Shown here piece after piece: positions 47,787 to 60,345 of a DNA stretch of 64,000 nucleotides. How positions within the stretch are numbered: position 1 is the first letter of the stretch; every line of letters begins with the position of its first letter. Source of the DNA: Topomyia yanbarensis. Its lineage: Eukaryota > Arthropoda > Insecta > Diptera > Culicidae. The stretch spans positions 372,256,166 to 372,320,165 of the forward strand of contig NC_080672.1 of NCBI RefSeq assembly GCF_030247195.1, read 5' to 3'. The notes beneath the pieces were generated by a model that saw nothing but the letters and a program-made list of their open reading frames with translations, ran no database searches and was not told the DNA's origin. Both the position numbers and the translations under genes were made by a program.

Positions 47787-49945
47787 GTAAGTATTGGGTC
47801 ATGCTTTAATACGCTGCAAGCTGCATTTATTTTGTGACTCACGATGGAAAACGACCTGTGTTGTGTCCCCGGTAGATTGTATGGGTCAAATGGGTCAAAC
47901 GGTATGCTTCGTAGGACGTCAGTTGTTAGTGTAACATCACCTCGCTCTCTACAGAGGTACGATCACGCGTGATCGTACCGAATATCGAGTATAGATATAA
48001 GATTAACTCACAGTTTTAGCAATACTCCTACGGCCGGCTGTTTGGAGTTCAAATTGCTGTAGTTTAGGGAAAAAAGTAATTACTCTCGATGGCCGGCTAT
48101 CCAGAGTTTAAACACAAGAAAAACATAAATAAATGTCTTTTTGCTTTGAGCATTCGTATACTCAAAGACTAACCATCCCACAGCATAAAAACATTCATTT
48201 CGTGGTTTCGCCTGCTTGTGGCGAATCCTAGACCTATACCTGTCCTTCAATCCAACTCCGTAATACCTATGGAAGCGTCGCTGAGTCGGGGGCCTTCTCT
48301 AAGTAGGTATTACATCAACATTTCCTACCCTATCCTAAGTATCGGTGAAGATGGTCGTGGCCGGCAATAATGATTCTCATGCTATTGGTTTACTGAACTC
48401 AAAAGAGATAAAGTTCATTCCCGATCATTTATCTCACAAGCAAGATGAGTTGAACTACCTATAGGCAACATGATAATCGTTAGTATGCAATCTACGAATA
48501 GCACCGTGCTTCGCAACGCAACGCAACGCATCACGTCGCTCTCTACAGAGAGCAATCTATGGTTAAAAAGATTTTCTAATATGGAATTTACTGTATCTAT
48601 ATTGTTGGCTATTTTCGGCATATTTAAGACTAAGGCTGGATTTTCGTGAACGATGAATTTATGCCTTTACGTGCATGCCTCCGGACGCATTCATGTCTTT
48701 TGTATGTTTTTCGATTTATTATAAACTTAGGATGCTAAGATATTAGTAAATACGTTTTGCTTATTCGTATTCTAGCATTTTTAATATTTTGCGAAGATCT
48801 CCTTGGTAAAACAGCTGAATTTATAATTCCAATTTCCGTAGCATGTTGTGCCTCCTGTCAAACTCATCCGAAATTAGAGGTAGAGTTTTGATTGATTTCC
48901 ACCAGAACTCCGGCCCAAACGAAGGAACGAATTGATTTGAAGCGATATTCTGGAGAAAATTAGTCAAGAGCTCGGCTGATTTGATTGAAATGTTACTTGC
49001 CAAGATGAGGTATACTATATAGGTATCCACACATCTCTATATTACAAGCTGCATTGATATTGAGCTGTTTGCAAGTAAACGAATCAAACAACAATTACAC
49101 ATGTACTTGGGAGGAAAAAGAGATTCTAGGCTTAAGGGGTGGGCAGAATAGTGTAAAAGTGCGAATGAAAGGTCAGATATCTCAAGAGATGCTTGTGGAA
49201 ATATCGCTTATTCTGTTTTGTATCTTTATTTTTTAGCAGAATTTAAGTGACTCAGCTTTTAATATGCTGAAATGATAGAAATGATGAAGAAATAGAGGAA
49301 TTGATCATTGCTGCTTCGGTGAGGGATTTGATTTTTGAAAGAAAAACAATCATGTGAAATTTGACTGTGTTGAAGCAGCATGGGTTGAGATTGCAGTCTG
49401 CAGTTAGCGTCACATACAACAAATAGAACAAATGAAAACTTTCTTGTAGTTATATAATTAGGTTTAAATTTTCAAATTTCACGTGTTAACCATTCATAAT
49501 CCTGAGACAAAGTGGTACTTGACTCATTTAGATACATACAATGGCTATATAATTCCTCATTTGAACGGTAGGTTCCGGTGTGTTGGTGATAAGCTCGCCC
49601 AAATAGCTTGCATTGTGTTACGAAGGACATAACGTGCTGTGGAAAAGGCAATTAGATATTGGAAAGCTATTGAGCAACCTCGCCGACGCCGCTTCGTATC
49701 CTTGGTCTCGGTTATGCAACACCGCCAAGCGCTAATTGGTATATATTCAAAGAACTGCCCATGTTTAAAAGAAGAATCAACCCTTATGTTTAAGTAAACC
49801 GAACAAACGAGCAGATCAGCAGTTTGCTAGCGAACTTACTTAGCATGTAGATTCAAAGAATTGCCGGCAAACGAATGGTCCAAATACGACGGAGTCGGTG
49901 GTGTAGCCTTTTGCTCTCAGTCGGCAACCACCGGGAAATCACAGC

Positions 49946-50454
49946 CAGACTTGTTATGTGCTCACACAATGTGCACAAAGAGCGAATTACACCGATGGAA
50001 AATAGAGCAGCACAAAAACACAGCGATGTGCAGGACGATCGCACAAAGAGAAACTTGTAAACGAAAAAGAAAAAGATCTGTGCACCGAGAGCTGCACAAT
50101 TTCGCGCAGAGTCACCTTAAAGAACCACTTTTTTGTGCCTCCCATCACTGGCAAGCAAGTAGAAAGGCGAATCAAACTACAATTCAGATAAAAATTGATC
50201 GGAAGAAAGTTTTTAAAACGTTTTTTGGTTGCCTTCTCTGCTTCCGTGCGTGTGGGACCGAGATTCACCCTAAAGAGCCTCTTTATTTCTGCTTTTTGAG
50301 GTGTGCAGCCATGGAGTCGAATGCACGTATGGGAGCAACACACATCGGAGTGAAGAGGTTTATTGTGAAAAAGAAGAGCGGTTGGTCGCATGAAAAGTAC
50401 AAAGAGCGTTTTTTATTGTTCTCTTTATTTGCTCTGAGGTGCATTACATCCCTG
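49946..50454. mobile_element. hAT element, 509 bp, sister of 21899-22624
   Basis: Ends CAGACTTGTTATGTG and, from the right, CAGGGATGTAATGC. It is inverted relative to the 21.9 kb copy and lacks the MITE D insertion. Flanks ATCACAGC and ATACAGC(A) are an imperfect 8-bp duplication. The overlapping 249-codon open frame (49861-50610) crosses both ends and is not a gene. Confidence 0.78.
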
Positions 50455-50699
50455 ATACAGCAGACCAGGATGATGATGATGTGCTCGATACCCAGACACT
50501 TGTACCGGGACATTGTGGAATCCTTTTGTGGGAATTGTAACGATAGCACATGGTCTTATAAGCATAGGGTTAGCTTCCGTTGCATTTGGTTTTATATTAT
50601 GTTTGAGTGAATGCGTTATTCGGGTAAAGTGACCATTATGCCAAATTTGAAAGCATGCGTCCCTTGCTGTTATGCCAAATAACCTTATGTGAAAAGAAA

Positions 50700-51180
50700 T
50701 TATGGCAAACGACGTGCTCCCGCAGCTACAGCAACTCTTCGGCAAATCAATAAAGTTATCAACAAGAATGGACGGACTTTTGAGCATTCTAGTAGGAAAT
50801 ACGAATCTGAAAGCATCTAGTTCCCCGGGCCTAGATGGTATCTCGTGTTTGAGTGCCCTATCAAAATTATTCAAGCTGGTTGTTTGGACCTCTATTTCGT
50901 TTCGCTGCAAACACTACATTGCAGACGACCAAAACAGTTTTATTCCTAATCGATCAACAACGACCAACCTATTCTCGTTCACAAGATATATACTCAATGG
51001 ATTCGCTGATGTATTGCAAACCGACGCTTTTACATGGATTTCTCTGCGGCCTTCGAATAGTCCGTAGTTGTGCATCTTACGCTGTGCAAAGGTAAGGGCA
51101 TAAATTGTGTTATGTCTTATCGAACTTCCCTAACATGGTTTTCTATTATCAAATGTTCAATCGTGAGCCACAGGCAGAGC
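50700..51180 (+). pseudogene. Reverse transcriptase fragment, CR1/Jockey type
   Basis: ASSSPGLDGIS, then LSALSKLFKLVV and SFIPNRSTTTNLFSFT match the finger region of this retrotransposon group. Internal deletion and loss of frame after about 51060. Confidence 0.7.
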
Positions 51181-51271
51181 AGTTGTATGAACCAATTCAA
51201 TGTTTTGCATATTATCCTTGTTAGGGAAGTTAACTAATTGTTTTCTTTTTCCTTTTCTTCTACTTTTGCAG

Positions 51272-52790
51272 CATAAATTCCTTGTGAACTGCACTAATCC
51301 GATGTCCGATGTTCAGAAAATGGCTCCTCGCCGAAAATGTTCAACAAGGCAAGAACCAGTCACACAAAACCGCCGGTAGCAACTAATAGTTCGGTCAGCG
51401 GGTAATCCCGAGCAAGTGAATACATATGCTGGAAACACTCGAACACCTTGTGCTAGAGAAATGAGAAACTGCCAACTGGACTGGTATTAGCATACAACAC
51501 AATTACCATCGCCTTTGGATACTATCGAATCCACCGCTACCAGGCCTCCCTTTTACGGGTCATTGTACACCTTGCCTCTCCACCCTTTGAAGGCAACTTT
51601 CTTTCTCCTGATTTGAAGAAAAATTAAAAATAAAAATTTCACCAAAAGTGAATGTACGAAGTACGATCGAGTGTTTTACACTGGGAATTTACTTAGTATT
51701 TGTAACATATAGGGAAAGATAACACACTTTTGACAACCCAAATTGTACTCTGTAAGCTCTTTGTATTTTAAAGTATGCACAAATCTACATTGAATATTTG
51801 AATAATCAAATCACTATAAACAAATGTATCTAGCTTGTTTAGGTTTGCATTTATTGCGATTAGCTGCACCTGTTGTTTTATGGTGTCGAATTTTGAAGCA
51901 ATTTTCTAGCTCAATGAGCACTTTTTGCCACACACCGCGGAAACAGCATCTTAAGATAGCGTGTATGTGCTTGTGTTTACCTCAGAAAGATAAAAGAAAA
52001 CTAATTTTCTCGTCTTACTGCTGGGAAAAAAACTGAACCATAAATGTGAGAAAAAAGTGCTGAACATATTATAAAATCTAGAATTAACTAATCGTATGCT
52101 GAGTGAAATAGATCAGCAATTTAATCATTTTATGCCGCAGTGATTTAAATTTTTGGTAGCTTCGTATCATGAGGCGAAATTTGTGTTGAAAATCGTTTCA
52201 GAACAGAAGTCATACTAAGCTGATATGCACTTGCAATTATTTTTCGGATTGTTGACTCATGCACAACTAATTATTTCCCGATTTTAATGAATGGAACGAG
52301 AAAGTAAGAATAAAAATCAATCGTGCTTAGAATAATCAATTGTAATTTAATTATTTTATGAGAGCTAGCAAAGTATCGCATATTAATCCAACATATTTAC
52401 GGACCCAAACCTGTAACCTGAAAAGGAACAACAATATTTCCAGATTATAACGAAAACACCCCCACGAAAACCAAACTCCCAACGGTAGGTAAACTCCTCA
52501 CCAAATAACATAGCAGCATACACATACACTCACTGGGGGATCTTACTATTACTAACTAACACATGCTACATACACATACATCTAGAGACTTCAAATAGGT
52601 AAAAGTAATCAATTGAAATTTGAATGAAAGGAAGCCACTTTTTCATTTTAAAGCTATCATTCGTATAAGAAGTAAAACTTATATGTAATACTGATTAGTT
52701 AAATAATCGAGCAGGCAAAGGAAGTAAACAAAAAAAAGATGTTTTTAAAACTTTTATTGATTATAAATAAACAGAAAAAACTTATGTTTT
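51272..52790 (+). other. Probable Rho1 distal 3' UTR exon
   Basis: Follows the acceptor at 51270-51271. It has no long ORF and lacks obvious transposon ends, in contrast to its flanks. A poly(A) signal AATAAA lies at 52766-52771. The repeat-free character over 1.5 kb supports a transcribed, conserved UTR. Confidence 0.45.
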
Positions 52791-53224
52791 CAGAAATCCG
52801 TTCACCAATGATTTCGATTTATCACATATCTGATTTATCTCCGTCCGTATAGGGTAAGTAATCATGTGGTAGAGTTGTGCGCCTTTTTTGATCGGCTACC
52901 GTACCGGTTGGTGTAATAGTAACGCCTTGGGCAGCGTCTCGCCGTTAGTGTTGGTGGCGATGCTGAATGATATGAACAAAATGGTACCCAAGCGTTCCAA
53001 AATCAAGAATGTTTCTTTTATCGAAGATCTCTACTTTTTTGTTCAGTAGGGGGAATGGGCGCGTTGTGCCAGATTCGTTGAGGCATATTTCGATTGTAAG
53101 TCACTGAATGCCTGACGCTCAGAATTATTTTTTGGATCGTCGTCAACAGACCTCTGGGCCCCAATGGTGTTGCCTAAACTAACTACATTTAAGGATGAAC
53201 AATATTTTAGCTTTTATCGAATTG

Positions 53225-54330
53225 CTCTACTAATCGTCAAAAACAGTCTCCACATTGTTAAAAATACGCTAAACACCAGTTACAGTGCTCTGACGAACAT
53301 AGATGGTTATCCTGAAAGGTAATCGCAGAAAAGAGTTTTTGCGTGGAGCTCGAATGTGGGTTTGAAGATACAGGCGTCCGAGGATCGCAGAGCAATCCAC
53401 CCTGGAACACAGCAAGTCCGAGACGAACAGGGCTCGAGAGCAGTCCCTCCGGATACTTAGAGTGTAGCGCTGTATTAACTGACAACGGTTTTCGTAGTTC
53501 AGCAGCGGGAATCTGTTTTGCTAAGGAAGATGTCGGAGTGCGAAGCGTATGAACTTGCCTTGGACAGCGTCGATTCTGTTAATGTCGTTCTGGTAGTACG
53601 GGTTCCAAACAACAGAGCAATATTCTAGTGTTGAGCGAACCAATGCGCAATTCGGAAAATGTATATCTTGATGCCTGATCCACGTTGGATCAAGTATGTA
53701 TGTGGTTTGAACGTTAGTACCGAAACTATGATGACTCTGAGATCCTTGATACGAGAGCGTCTTGGAATGCTCGAGTCGAAGAAATCAATATCAATTCTTC
53801 AAAAGGGCTAATGAGATTTTTATAAACAAATTTATTTCGCTCATTACTCCGCTGTCGAGTCGAATTTCATGAAAGATACACATGAATCAACATCTTTACC
53901 CTTGGTAGAATCAATTTCAAATGTATTCTGGGTTGAAAATATAGCAAATTAAGAGAAATCAGCAAAACAAAAGTTTGTTTACAAATCTTATTAGCCCTAT
54001 TCTAATGTTGATATGGAAATGGTAGTTGATGGCGTTTCGTTCAATAAACGTGACGATTGAGCATTACTCGGATTTCAAACCATTCTGTTTAGATCACACC
54101 ACGTACAGTGCACTCTGAAGAAACTCGGCATCGGTTTTATCTCGCAATGATCGAAACAAAATTTATGTCGGCGAAGGGTGGGTGCTTTTAATTTAATATT
54201 GACGTCATTAAAATTGAGGAGGAATATTATTGTCCCGAGATGACTTCCTTGTGGAATGCCGGATGCCGATAGACAGTCCTTAATGCTGGTTTGGAGTTTC
54301 CTTTTCCACCAAGGTAGGTCGGAATTTCGA
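53225..54330 (-). mobile_element. CR1/Jockey-type retrotransposon fragment, - strand
   Basis: Matches 31.1-32.0 kb on the opposite strand (for example CTGACAACGGTTTTCGTAG at about 53478, shared with 38.7 kb). Interrupted by MITE D copy 3. It contains the empty site for the 39118-40570 foldback element (ACGATTGAGCATTACTC at about 54053). Confidence 0.75.
53786..54016. mobile_element. MITE family D, copy 3, 231 bp
   Basis: Left end CAATATCAATTCTTCAAAAG; right end GTTGATATGG. Flanked by AAAT (53782-53785 and 54017-54020). The homologous retrotransposon copy at 39.06 kb reads straight through the site. Confidence 0.85.
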
Positions 54331-54354
54331 CTTTTTAACCGAAGCCCGCAGGTC

Positions 54355-54800
<446 letters not shown>

Positions 54801-55239
54801 TTATGTCCAAATGATGCAATACATAGTAAAATGTGTTGAACATTACTTAGATTTGCCTGTCTAGATCACTAATGACCCATCGAACTCGCTTTGGCCACAT
54901 TGGATGGTTCTTGAGGTCCCCGAGGAACTTGGCAAGTCCCTAATGTCATACCTATTTCTCATCGAATTATTTAAAAATTGGTCTTAAATTAAACGTACAG
55001 CGTTTTCATTGGCTGCTCTTCAATTTCTAATTGATCCGACTTCCGGTTCCGGAATTACAGGGTGATGAGTACGAACACGCAGATAATCCCGATTTCAACA
55101 TATACAACAATGTATAGAGGTGAAAATTTTCCAACCGACAGTCGGTTGTCACGGTAAAGATGGACACGTCTATCATTACCAGGACACATGTTAGTGAACT
55201 CGGGTGATTCGTAGTTATACTGCCTAAGCTCAACCCTCA

Positions 55240-55604
55240 TTAACAGAAGACAAAGATTAAGCCCGTACGATACTAAACCTGTTCTAATGACCCTGCCACT
55301 TCTAGTTTTCCGATCTGTTTACTTTACATCCTTGCTCTTACTTGAGTACTATGGCTCTAATTTTCATAACTTTCCCTACCCAGTAACCTCTAGCTAATTG
55401 AATGTCGTTAAAATGTAAAAAAGAAAATGTGACTAACATAGTCGAAATAAAAAAGGGGAAAAACATATAATATATATTATTTCATTTTCATTGCTGTCAT
55501 GTAGCTCTATTAGGCTATCCATGAGGCGTTTCTGATCAGCTGATTATTTCTTGTTTACTTATTCTGACATTACTCCGAGGGGTGCGACGTCCGACAATAT
55601 CGTT
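55240..55604. other. No gene recognised
   Basis: A+T-rich DNA between dispersed repeats and the satellite. No feature seen. Confidence 0.4.
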
Positions 55605-56448
55605 GATTCAAAATTTCGTAAAATTTGTAAAATTTTTCAAAATTTGTAAAATTTCGTAAAATTTCGCAGTTTCGTAAAATTTCGTAAAATTTGTAAAATT
55701 TCGTAAAATTTGTAAAATTTCGCAAAATTTGTAAAATTTCGCAAAATTTGTAAAATTTCGTAAAATTTGTAAAATTTCATAAAATTTGTAAAATTTCGCA
55801 AAATTTGTAAAATTTGTAAAATTTCGTAAAATTTGTAAAATTTCGTAAAATTTGTAAAATTTCGTTAAACTTGTAAAATTTCATAAAATTTGCAAGATTT
55901 CGTAAAATTTGTAAAATATCGTAAAATTTGTAAAATTCCGCAAAATTTGAAAAAATTTCGTAAAATTTGTAAAATTTGCAAAATTTCGTTAAATTTGTAA
56001 AATTTCATAAAATTTCGTAAAATTTGTAAGATTTCGTAAAATTTGTAAAATTTTGTAAAATTTCGTAAAATTTGTAAAATTTGTAAAATTTGTAAAATTT
56101 GTAAAATTTCTTTAAATATACAAAATTTTGTTAAATTTATAGAATTTGCAAGATTTATAAAATTGTAATAACGCACCCAACTAGAGACTGGGAGATCGCA
56201 GGTTCGATTCCTGCTAGAGGACATATATGTAAAATTTCGTTAAATGTCGTAAAATTTGTAAAATTTGAAAAATTTCGTTAAAATTGTAAAGTTTTGTAAA
56301 ATTTGTAAAATCTCGTAATATTTTGAAAAATTCCGTAGAATTTCGTAAAATTTGTTAAATTTTGTAAAATTTTTAAAATTTCGTAAAATTTGTAAAATTT
56401 CGTAAAATTTATAAAATTTCGTAATATTTGTAAAATTTCGTTAAATTT
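55605..56448. repeat. AAAATTT satellite with 9/10-bp units
   Basis: Units GTAAAATTT and CGTAAAATTT alternate over about 840 bp, with scattered point changes. The array is interrupted once at 56163-56222 by a tRNA-like piece. It abuts the hAT foldback element at 56457. Confidence 0.92.
56163..56222 (+). repeat. tRNA-like fragment (3' half)
   Basis: GCAGGTTCGATTCCTGC is a perfect 5-bp T stem with a seven-base loop and a B box. The preceding CCCAACTAGAGACTGGG can form an imperfect anticodon stem. No 5' half or A box is present. Probably a SINE or tRNA pseudogene remnant within the satellite. Confidence 0.5.
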
Positions 56449-56456
56449 GTGGAGAT

Positions 56457-57508
56457 TAGGGCATCGCAAAAAAAAATAATTCTCAAAGACCCCCCCTCTC
56501 ATATTGTGATAAATGTCAAAGTAAGCTCAGATGCCAAATTTAACATCATTTGGACAATTCAAGACTCCCGCCCACTTGGCTTGAATTTTTTGAAATTGGT
56601 GCTATTGGAAAATATGGAGGAAAAATATGTTTAATGCTATAACTTTTGAAGTAGCCATCAGAAAATTACAATTTATACCTCTTTTTAAAGAAAATAACCT
56701 TAGTATTTGAATAAAGATATTTCTGCTTCTAGATAAAATAAGGGAAAGTGGGGTACTGGCTCATTTTGGCATCAAAATCCCCTATTTTGAATAATTTTTC
56801 TGTTCCGTGATGCAAATCATACATATTTTGCAGTTTTTCTAGAGTGAAAAAATCTCAGAAATCGAATGGAACCTTTTTGATTTTTGGCCGAATACGAGAA
56901 GTTGGGGTTATAGGGGTTTTTGTAATTCATATTAAATTTTATCATTATCTCGTGCATATATTTCTATTCTTCTTCATTCAATTTTCATAAAATTTACCTT
57001 GTTGAACGTGAAAAATCTTTAGGAACAAAATAAAATTAGATTAGTTTTTAGTAAAATTCATAAATATCAAATTATCTGACATATAATCTCGATTACACAT
57101 TTTTATCGTGAAATCGCACATATTATTCACATTAGAAAAACTGCAAAATGTGTATGATTTGTATCACGGAGCAGAAAATGTTTTGAAAATAGGGGATTTT
57201 GGCGCCAAATTGACCCAACACTCCACTTTCCCTTATTTTTCTAGAAGCCGTAATAACTCCATTCAAATACTAAGGTTATTTCATTTAAAAAGAGGTATAA
57301 ATTGTAATTTTCTGATTGCTACTTCAAAAGTTATAGCATTTAATATATTTTTCCTCCATATTTTTCCATAGCACCAATTTCAAAAATTTCAAGCGAAGTG
57401 GGCGGGAGTCTAGAATTGTCCAAATGATGTGAAATTTGGCATCTAAACTTACTTTGACATTTGTCACAATACGCCTTTGAGAATTCAAATTTTTTTTGCG
57501 ATGCCCTG
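56457..57508. mobile_element. hAT-type foldback element, 1052 bp
   Basis: Ends TAGGGCATCGC and, from the right, CAGGGCATCGC. A perfect 8-bp duplication GTGGAGAT flanks it (56449-56456 and 57509-57516). The arms are inverted repeats of about 450 bp (e.g. AAAATATGGAGGAAAAATAT and complement). No transposase. The target lies at the first bases of a SINE. Confidence 0.9.
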
Positions 57509-57675
57509 GTGGAGATAGCGTAGTTGGTAAATAGATTGCCTTCTACGTAGCTCACCTGGGTTCAATTCCCAACTTCGCACATAGGGTTAGAGATTTTTCT
57601 AAAGAGATTTCTCTAACTCGACAAAGAGGCGAGTGACCCTAAGGTTAAAACCTCTATAATCAAAATAAAAAAAGT
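57509..57675 (+). repeat. tRNA-derived SINE
   Basis: A box TAGCGTAGTTGG at 57516-57527 and B box GGTTCAATTCC at 57559-57569, 31 bp apart. The body follows (TTCGCACATAGGGTTAGAG) and the tail GTTAAAACCTCTATAATC plus A-run. Polymerase III promoter elements appear intact. Its 5' edge was split off by the hAT element. Confidence 0.85.
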
Positions 57676-59204
57676 GTTGGTCACCTATGACGGTTCTTGA
57701 TATTCTCGGGGAACTGCCAAAGTTCGTAAGATAATGTCGCACCTATTTCTCAGCAAATTCTTGACTGATTTTTACAAACTTGGTTTCAAATGATGAATAC
57801 AATACACCCTTTGACTGTTATTGAATTTCATTCAGATTGCGGAGTTACTACAGTTACATGGGAATTTAAACCGAAACAAGGTACCAGGCATATTCCAGAA
57901 TTAAAGTCACATCGGATTCGGTGATGACTGAATCCATTTTCACAAACTAGGCCTCTCTCACATCCTCTTTTACAGTTATAATCCCTTTCCCCTTCCACTG
58001 CATTCCAAAATATGTTAACACGAAGACAACATTTAATTCATGCTGATTTATCCACTTAAATATTATATTTTTTTGTTCCAAGGACGTCATCTTAAACATT
58101 AAGTTTTGCTTTTTTGTGTTTCGAATTCATCTCGTCAGTAACTAGCACCATCTGGGTGTCTAGTTAGACGATGTATCTAAAACTAGTACCCAAATTAGCA
58201 CTAGTTAGACACAAAAATTCCAAACAGTTCACACGACATATGTGAACGCCTAAAGCCACATATCCCGAGTGATGTCCCGGGAAGCAAATATAGCTCTGGT
58301 TTGCTGACGAGAAAGCGAAGACGAACTCTTGTCTTTTGGTTTAAGAACCAAACGCCTGGTAGTATGCAATAAATTCCCAAAAGGGAAAAATTGGACTAAA
58401 CCGCTTAGAGCGTTAAGGGCACACGACCTAACTTAGATTAAGTTTTGCTCTGTTGTGTTTGTGGAATTGGCCCAGTTCTCCCTATATATTTTTCTTGGCT
58501 ACATATAAATGTGTGATTAAAATTGTACTCTAAAATCAAGCTTTTGAGGTTTTCTTTACGAGGTCAGATTTAATCACTTAGGTTTGTTGCGTAGTTTTAA
58601 ATATCATCAAAACACATAACTTTTGTAAATACCAATGCTCTTTGGCGTAAAGTTTTGGAAGTTGAAATTTAAGTTTTTTTTAAATTGCAGTTAAAAAATA
58701 GGGTTTTCAACATCATTTTGTGTTTGAACCGCCAACATCCGGCAACCAATTTTTGGATATGTTTTACAATATAGTACAATCTTACATTTGAATGTGAAAC
58801 TGGAGTCCTATGTAGGAAGATTTGTTTTTAAGCTCAATCAACATACGTACAAAAAACGCATTTTCTTCTGTCTTGCCATTGTGGATTTCTCCATGCAACA
58901 GAGCAAGCGTTTACTCTACGTCCGTCGTTATGATGCGAATTAAAGCACACTTCCCCAGCATATTTTGACAACCAACTTAAATTTCAATATTTATTCTTTT
59001 GATTATGCATTTCTGTTCAATACTCAGTTCATTTCTAGTATCGTAAATTATGCTACATATATGTCACAAAAAATAATTCAGTGTAGCCAGTCCTGGTCGA
59101 TCCCTAGTAAGCGTGCAGTTTATGCGCCACTTCTCTTAGGAAGACTGCACTCCAAGATTTGTTTGCCCGGATGAGACTCTTCTTAGGGCGAGTCCCTGAA
59201 GAAG
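57676..59204. other. No gene recognised; repeat fragments
   Basis: 57760-57870 resembles the 54.7 kb repeat (TTTTTACAAACTTGGTTTCA). 58080-58430 looks like old repeat. No coding frame of note. Confidence 0.45.
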
Positions 59205-59278
59205 GGGAAATATTCCCACAGTCACGTCACCTAGTTTCTTCTAGTTACTAGGTGACGTGACTGTGAGAATTGGGCCCT
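59205..59278. mobile_element. Palindromic MITE, sister of 38053-38140
   Basis: CACAGTCACGTCACCTAG and its complement face each other around TTTCTTCTAGTTA, ending GAATTGGGCCC. The left terminus is degenerate. Confidence 0.75.
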
Positions 59279-59639
59279 AGATAGGCTTATCAAAAGTTAG
59301 CCTCCAACAAGACTGGTGGAAGATCCTGTTGACAATCATCAGAAGCAATCATCAATAAACAATCACCCTCAGAGAATACGCGATAAGAAACTTCCCATAC
59401 CTAAATTATCCTCACAGACAATGTAGCCACTCACCACCAGGTGGCACAAACATGCTGAAAGCGAAGCTTTCACCACACATCACATTTCGCCAGGCAGAAG
59501 GCAGTGAAACGAAACGAAAACTACAGAACGAACCTTGAGGGAGTACTACACGAATTTACAACATCTTAGTACGTTTACACTAAACAACATTTATTCTATG
59601 GTAATCAACGGAAGATTTATGTTCTATTTCATGTTTGTA

Positions 59640-60345
59640 TTTTCTAACTTTTTAAATTTCTAGGTCTATCTTTCTATTGGTGTGCGTGTTTCTCTCTGCC
59701 TACTAGTGCTCATTGATCCAGTGTGCTTTTCTCCAACGAAATCCTCAAACTTTCGGTGACGTCACCTCACGGCTCCAGCGTATCACAACGGTTATCGCTT
59801 TGCACCCGGGTGACTAATTATTAACAAAGGGTTGTGTGTGGCGTTCATGAATGGCGGAACTAAAACATAATGGCCGACATACAACCTCACTTCCTGGACG
59901 CGTCCCTGATTATCGCCGTCCGTGGAAGACTTCTCGAGCGTCTTTCGCTCGGGCGGCTTAAATCACGTGGCGTCCTTCCTAGACGCCACCCTTCACACTT
60001 AATTAGCAAAAGTGATACGACTCACTAGTCTCTGCTGCTGTCGATCGTTCTGCGGTGTTTCTGCGATAAAGGGGCGATCACTTCGAACGGCCTCGCCGGT
60101 TTTTGCCTAGCTATTGTTGGATGATGCTGATGCTGATTTAATCGGCCGGAAACGTTGCGATGGGTTTCCCTACGATAGAAGGACACGGTTTGTAGACGGA
60201 CCGTCCTTCCTTCCGGCGGCGTAACGGTGCCGGGCTCGAATTCGGCCGATGCGAGCTTCTTTCTCTCGTTCGTCGTAGCTGTATGAAATAAAAGAGGTGC
60301 CGTGTGGCTTTCTCCTGATTTCGCACGCACTTTATCACACGCTTG
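59640..60345 (-). promoter_or_regulatory. GC-rich promoter or first-exon candidate
   Basis: This block is much richer in G+C and CpG than its neighbourhood and free of repeats. It contains a perfect TGACGTCA (CRE-type site) at 59758-59765. On the - strand a 101-codon open frame (60330-60025) runs without recognised domain, and a GTGAGT donor-like site lies near 60032, so it could be the first exon of a - strand gene whose body is beyond this window or in small exons. The orientation is uncertain. Confidence 0.35.

Larger units (their letters stand above)
47787..51271 (+). other. Probable Rho1 3' UTR intron (3.5 kb)
   Basis: Donor AAG/GTAAGT at 47787 and a long pyrimidine tract with TACTTTTGCAG at 51261-51271 make a consistent intron. 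It contains a hAT element (49946-50454), a reverse transcriptase fragment (50700-51180) and repeats at 47.9-48.6 kb with CTCGCTCTCTACAGAG twice (47940 and 48540). Assignment to Rho1 rests on strand, spacing and the lack of any ORF around the donor. Confidence 0.5.

Noticed and set aside
47930..48570. LTR retrotransposon suggested by CTCGCTCTCTACAGAG near both ends
   Set aside because: The matching stretch is only about 16 bp, and no TG...CA ends, primer site or coding domains were found.
49861..50610. 249-codon open frame on the + strand
   Set aside because: It runs across both ends of a hAT element and its host sequence; the sister copy at 22 kb does not keep the frame.
55605..56448. CRISPR-like array
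   Set aside because: The repeats are 9-10 bp with no spacers; this is a satellite in a eukaryotic genome.
55865..56502. ORFs rich in Phe-Tyr-Lys-Ile-Leu on the - strand
   Set aside because: Frames through the AAAATTT satellite; low complexity, not genes.
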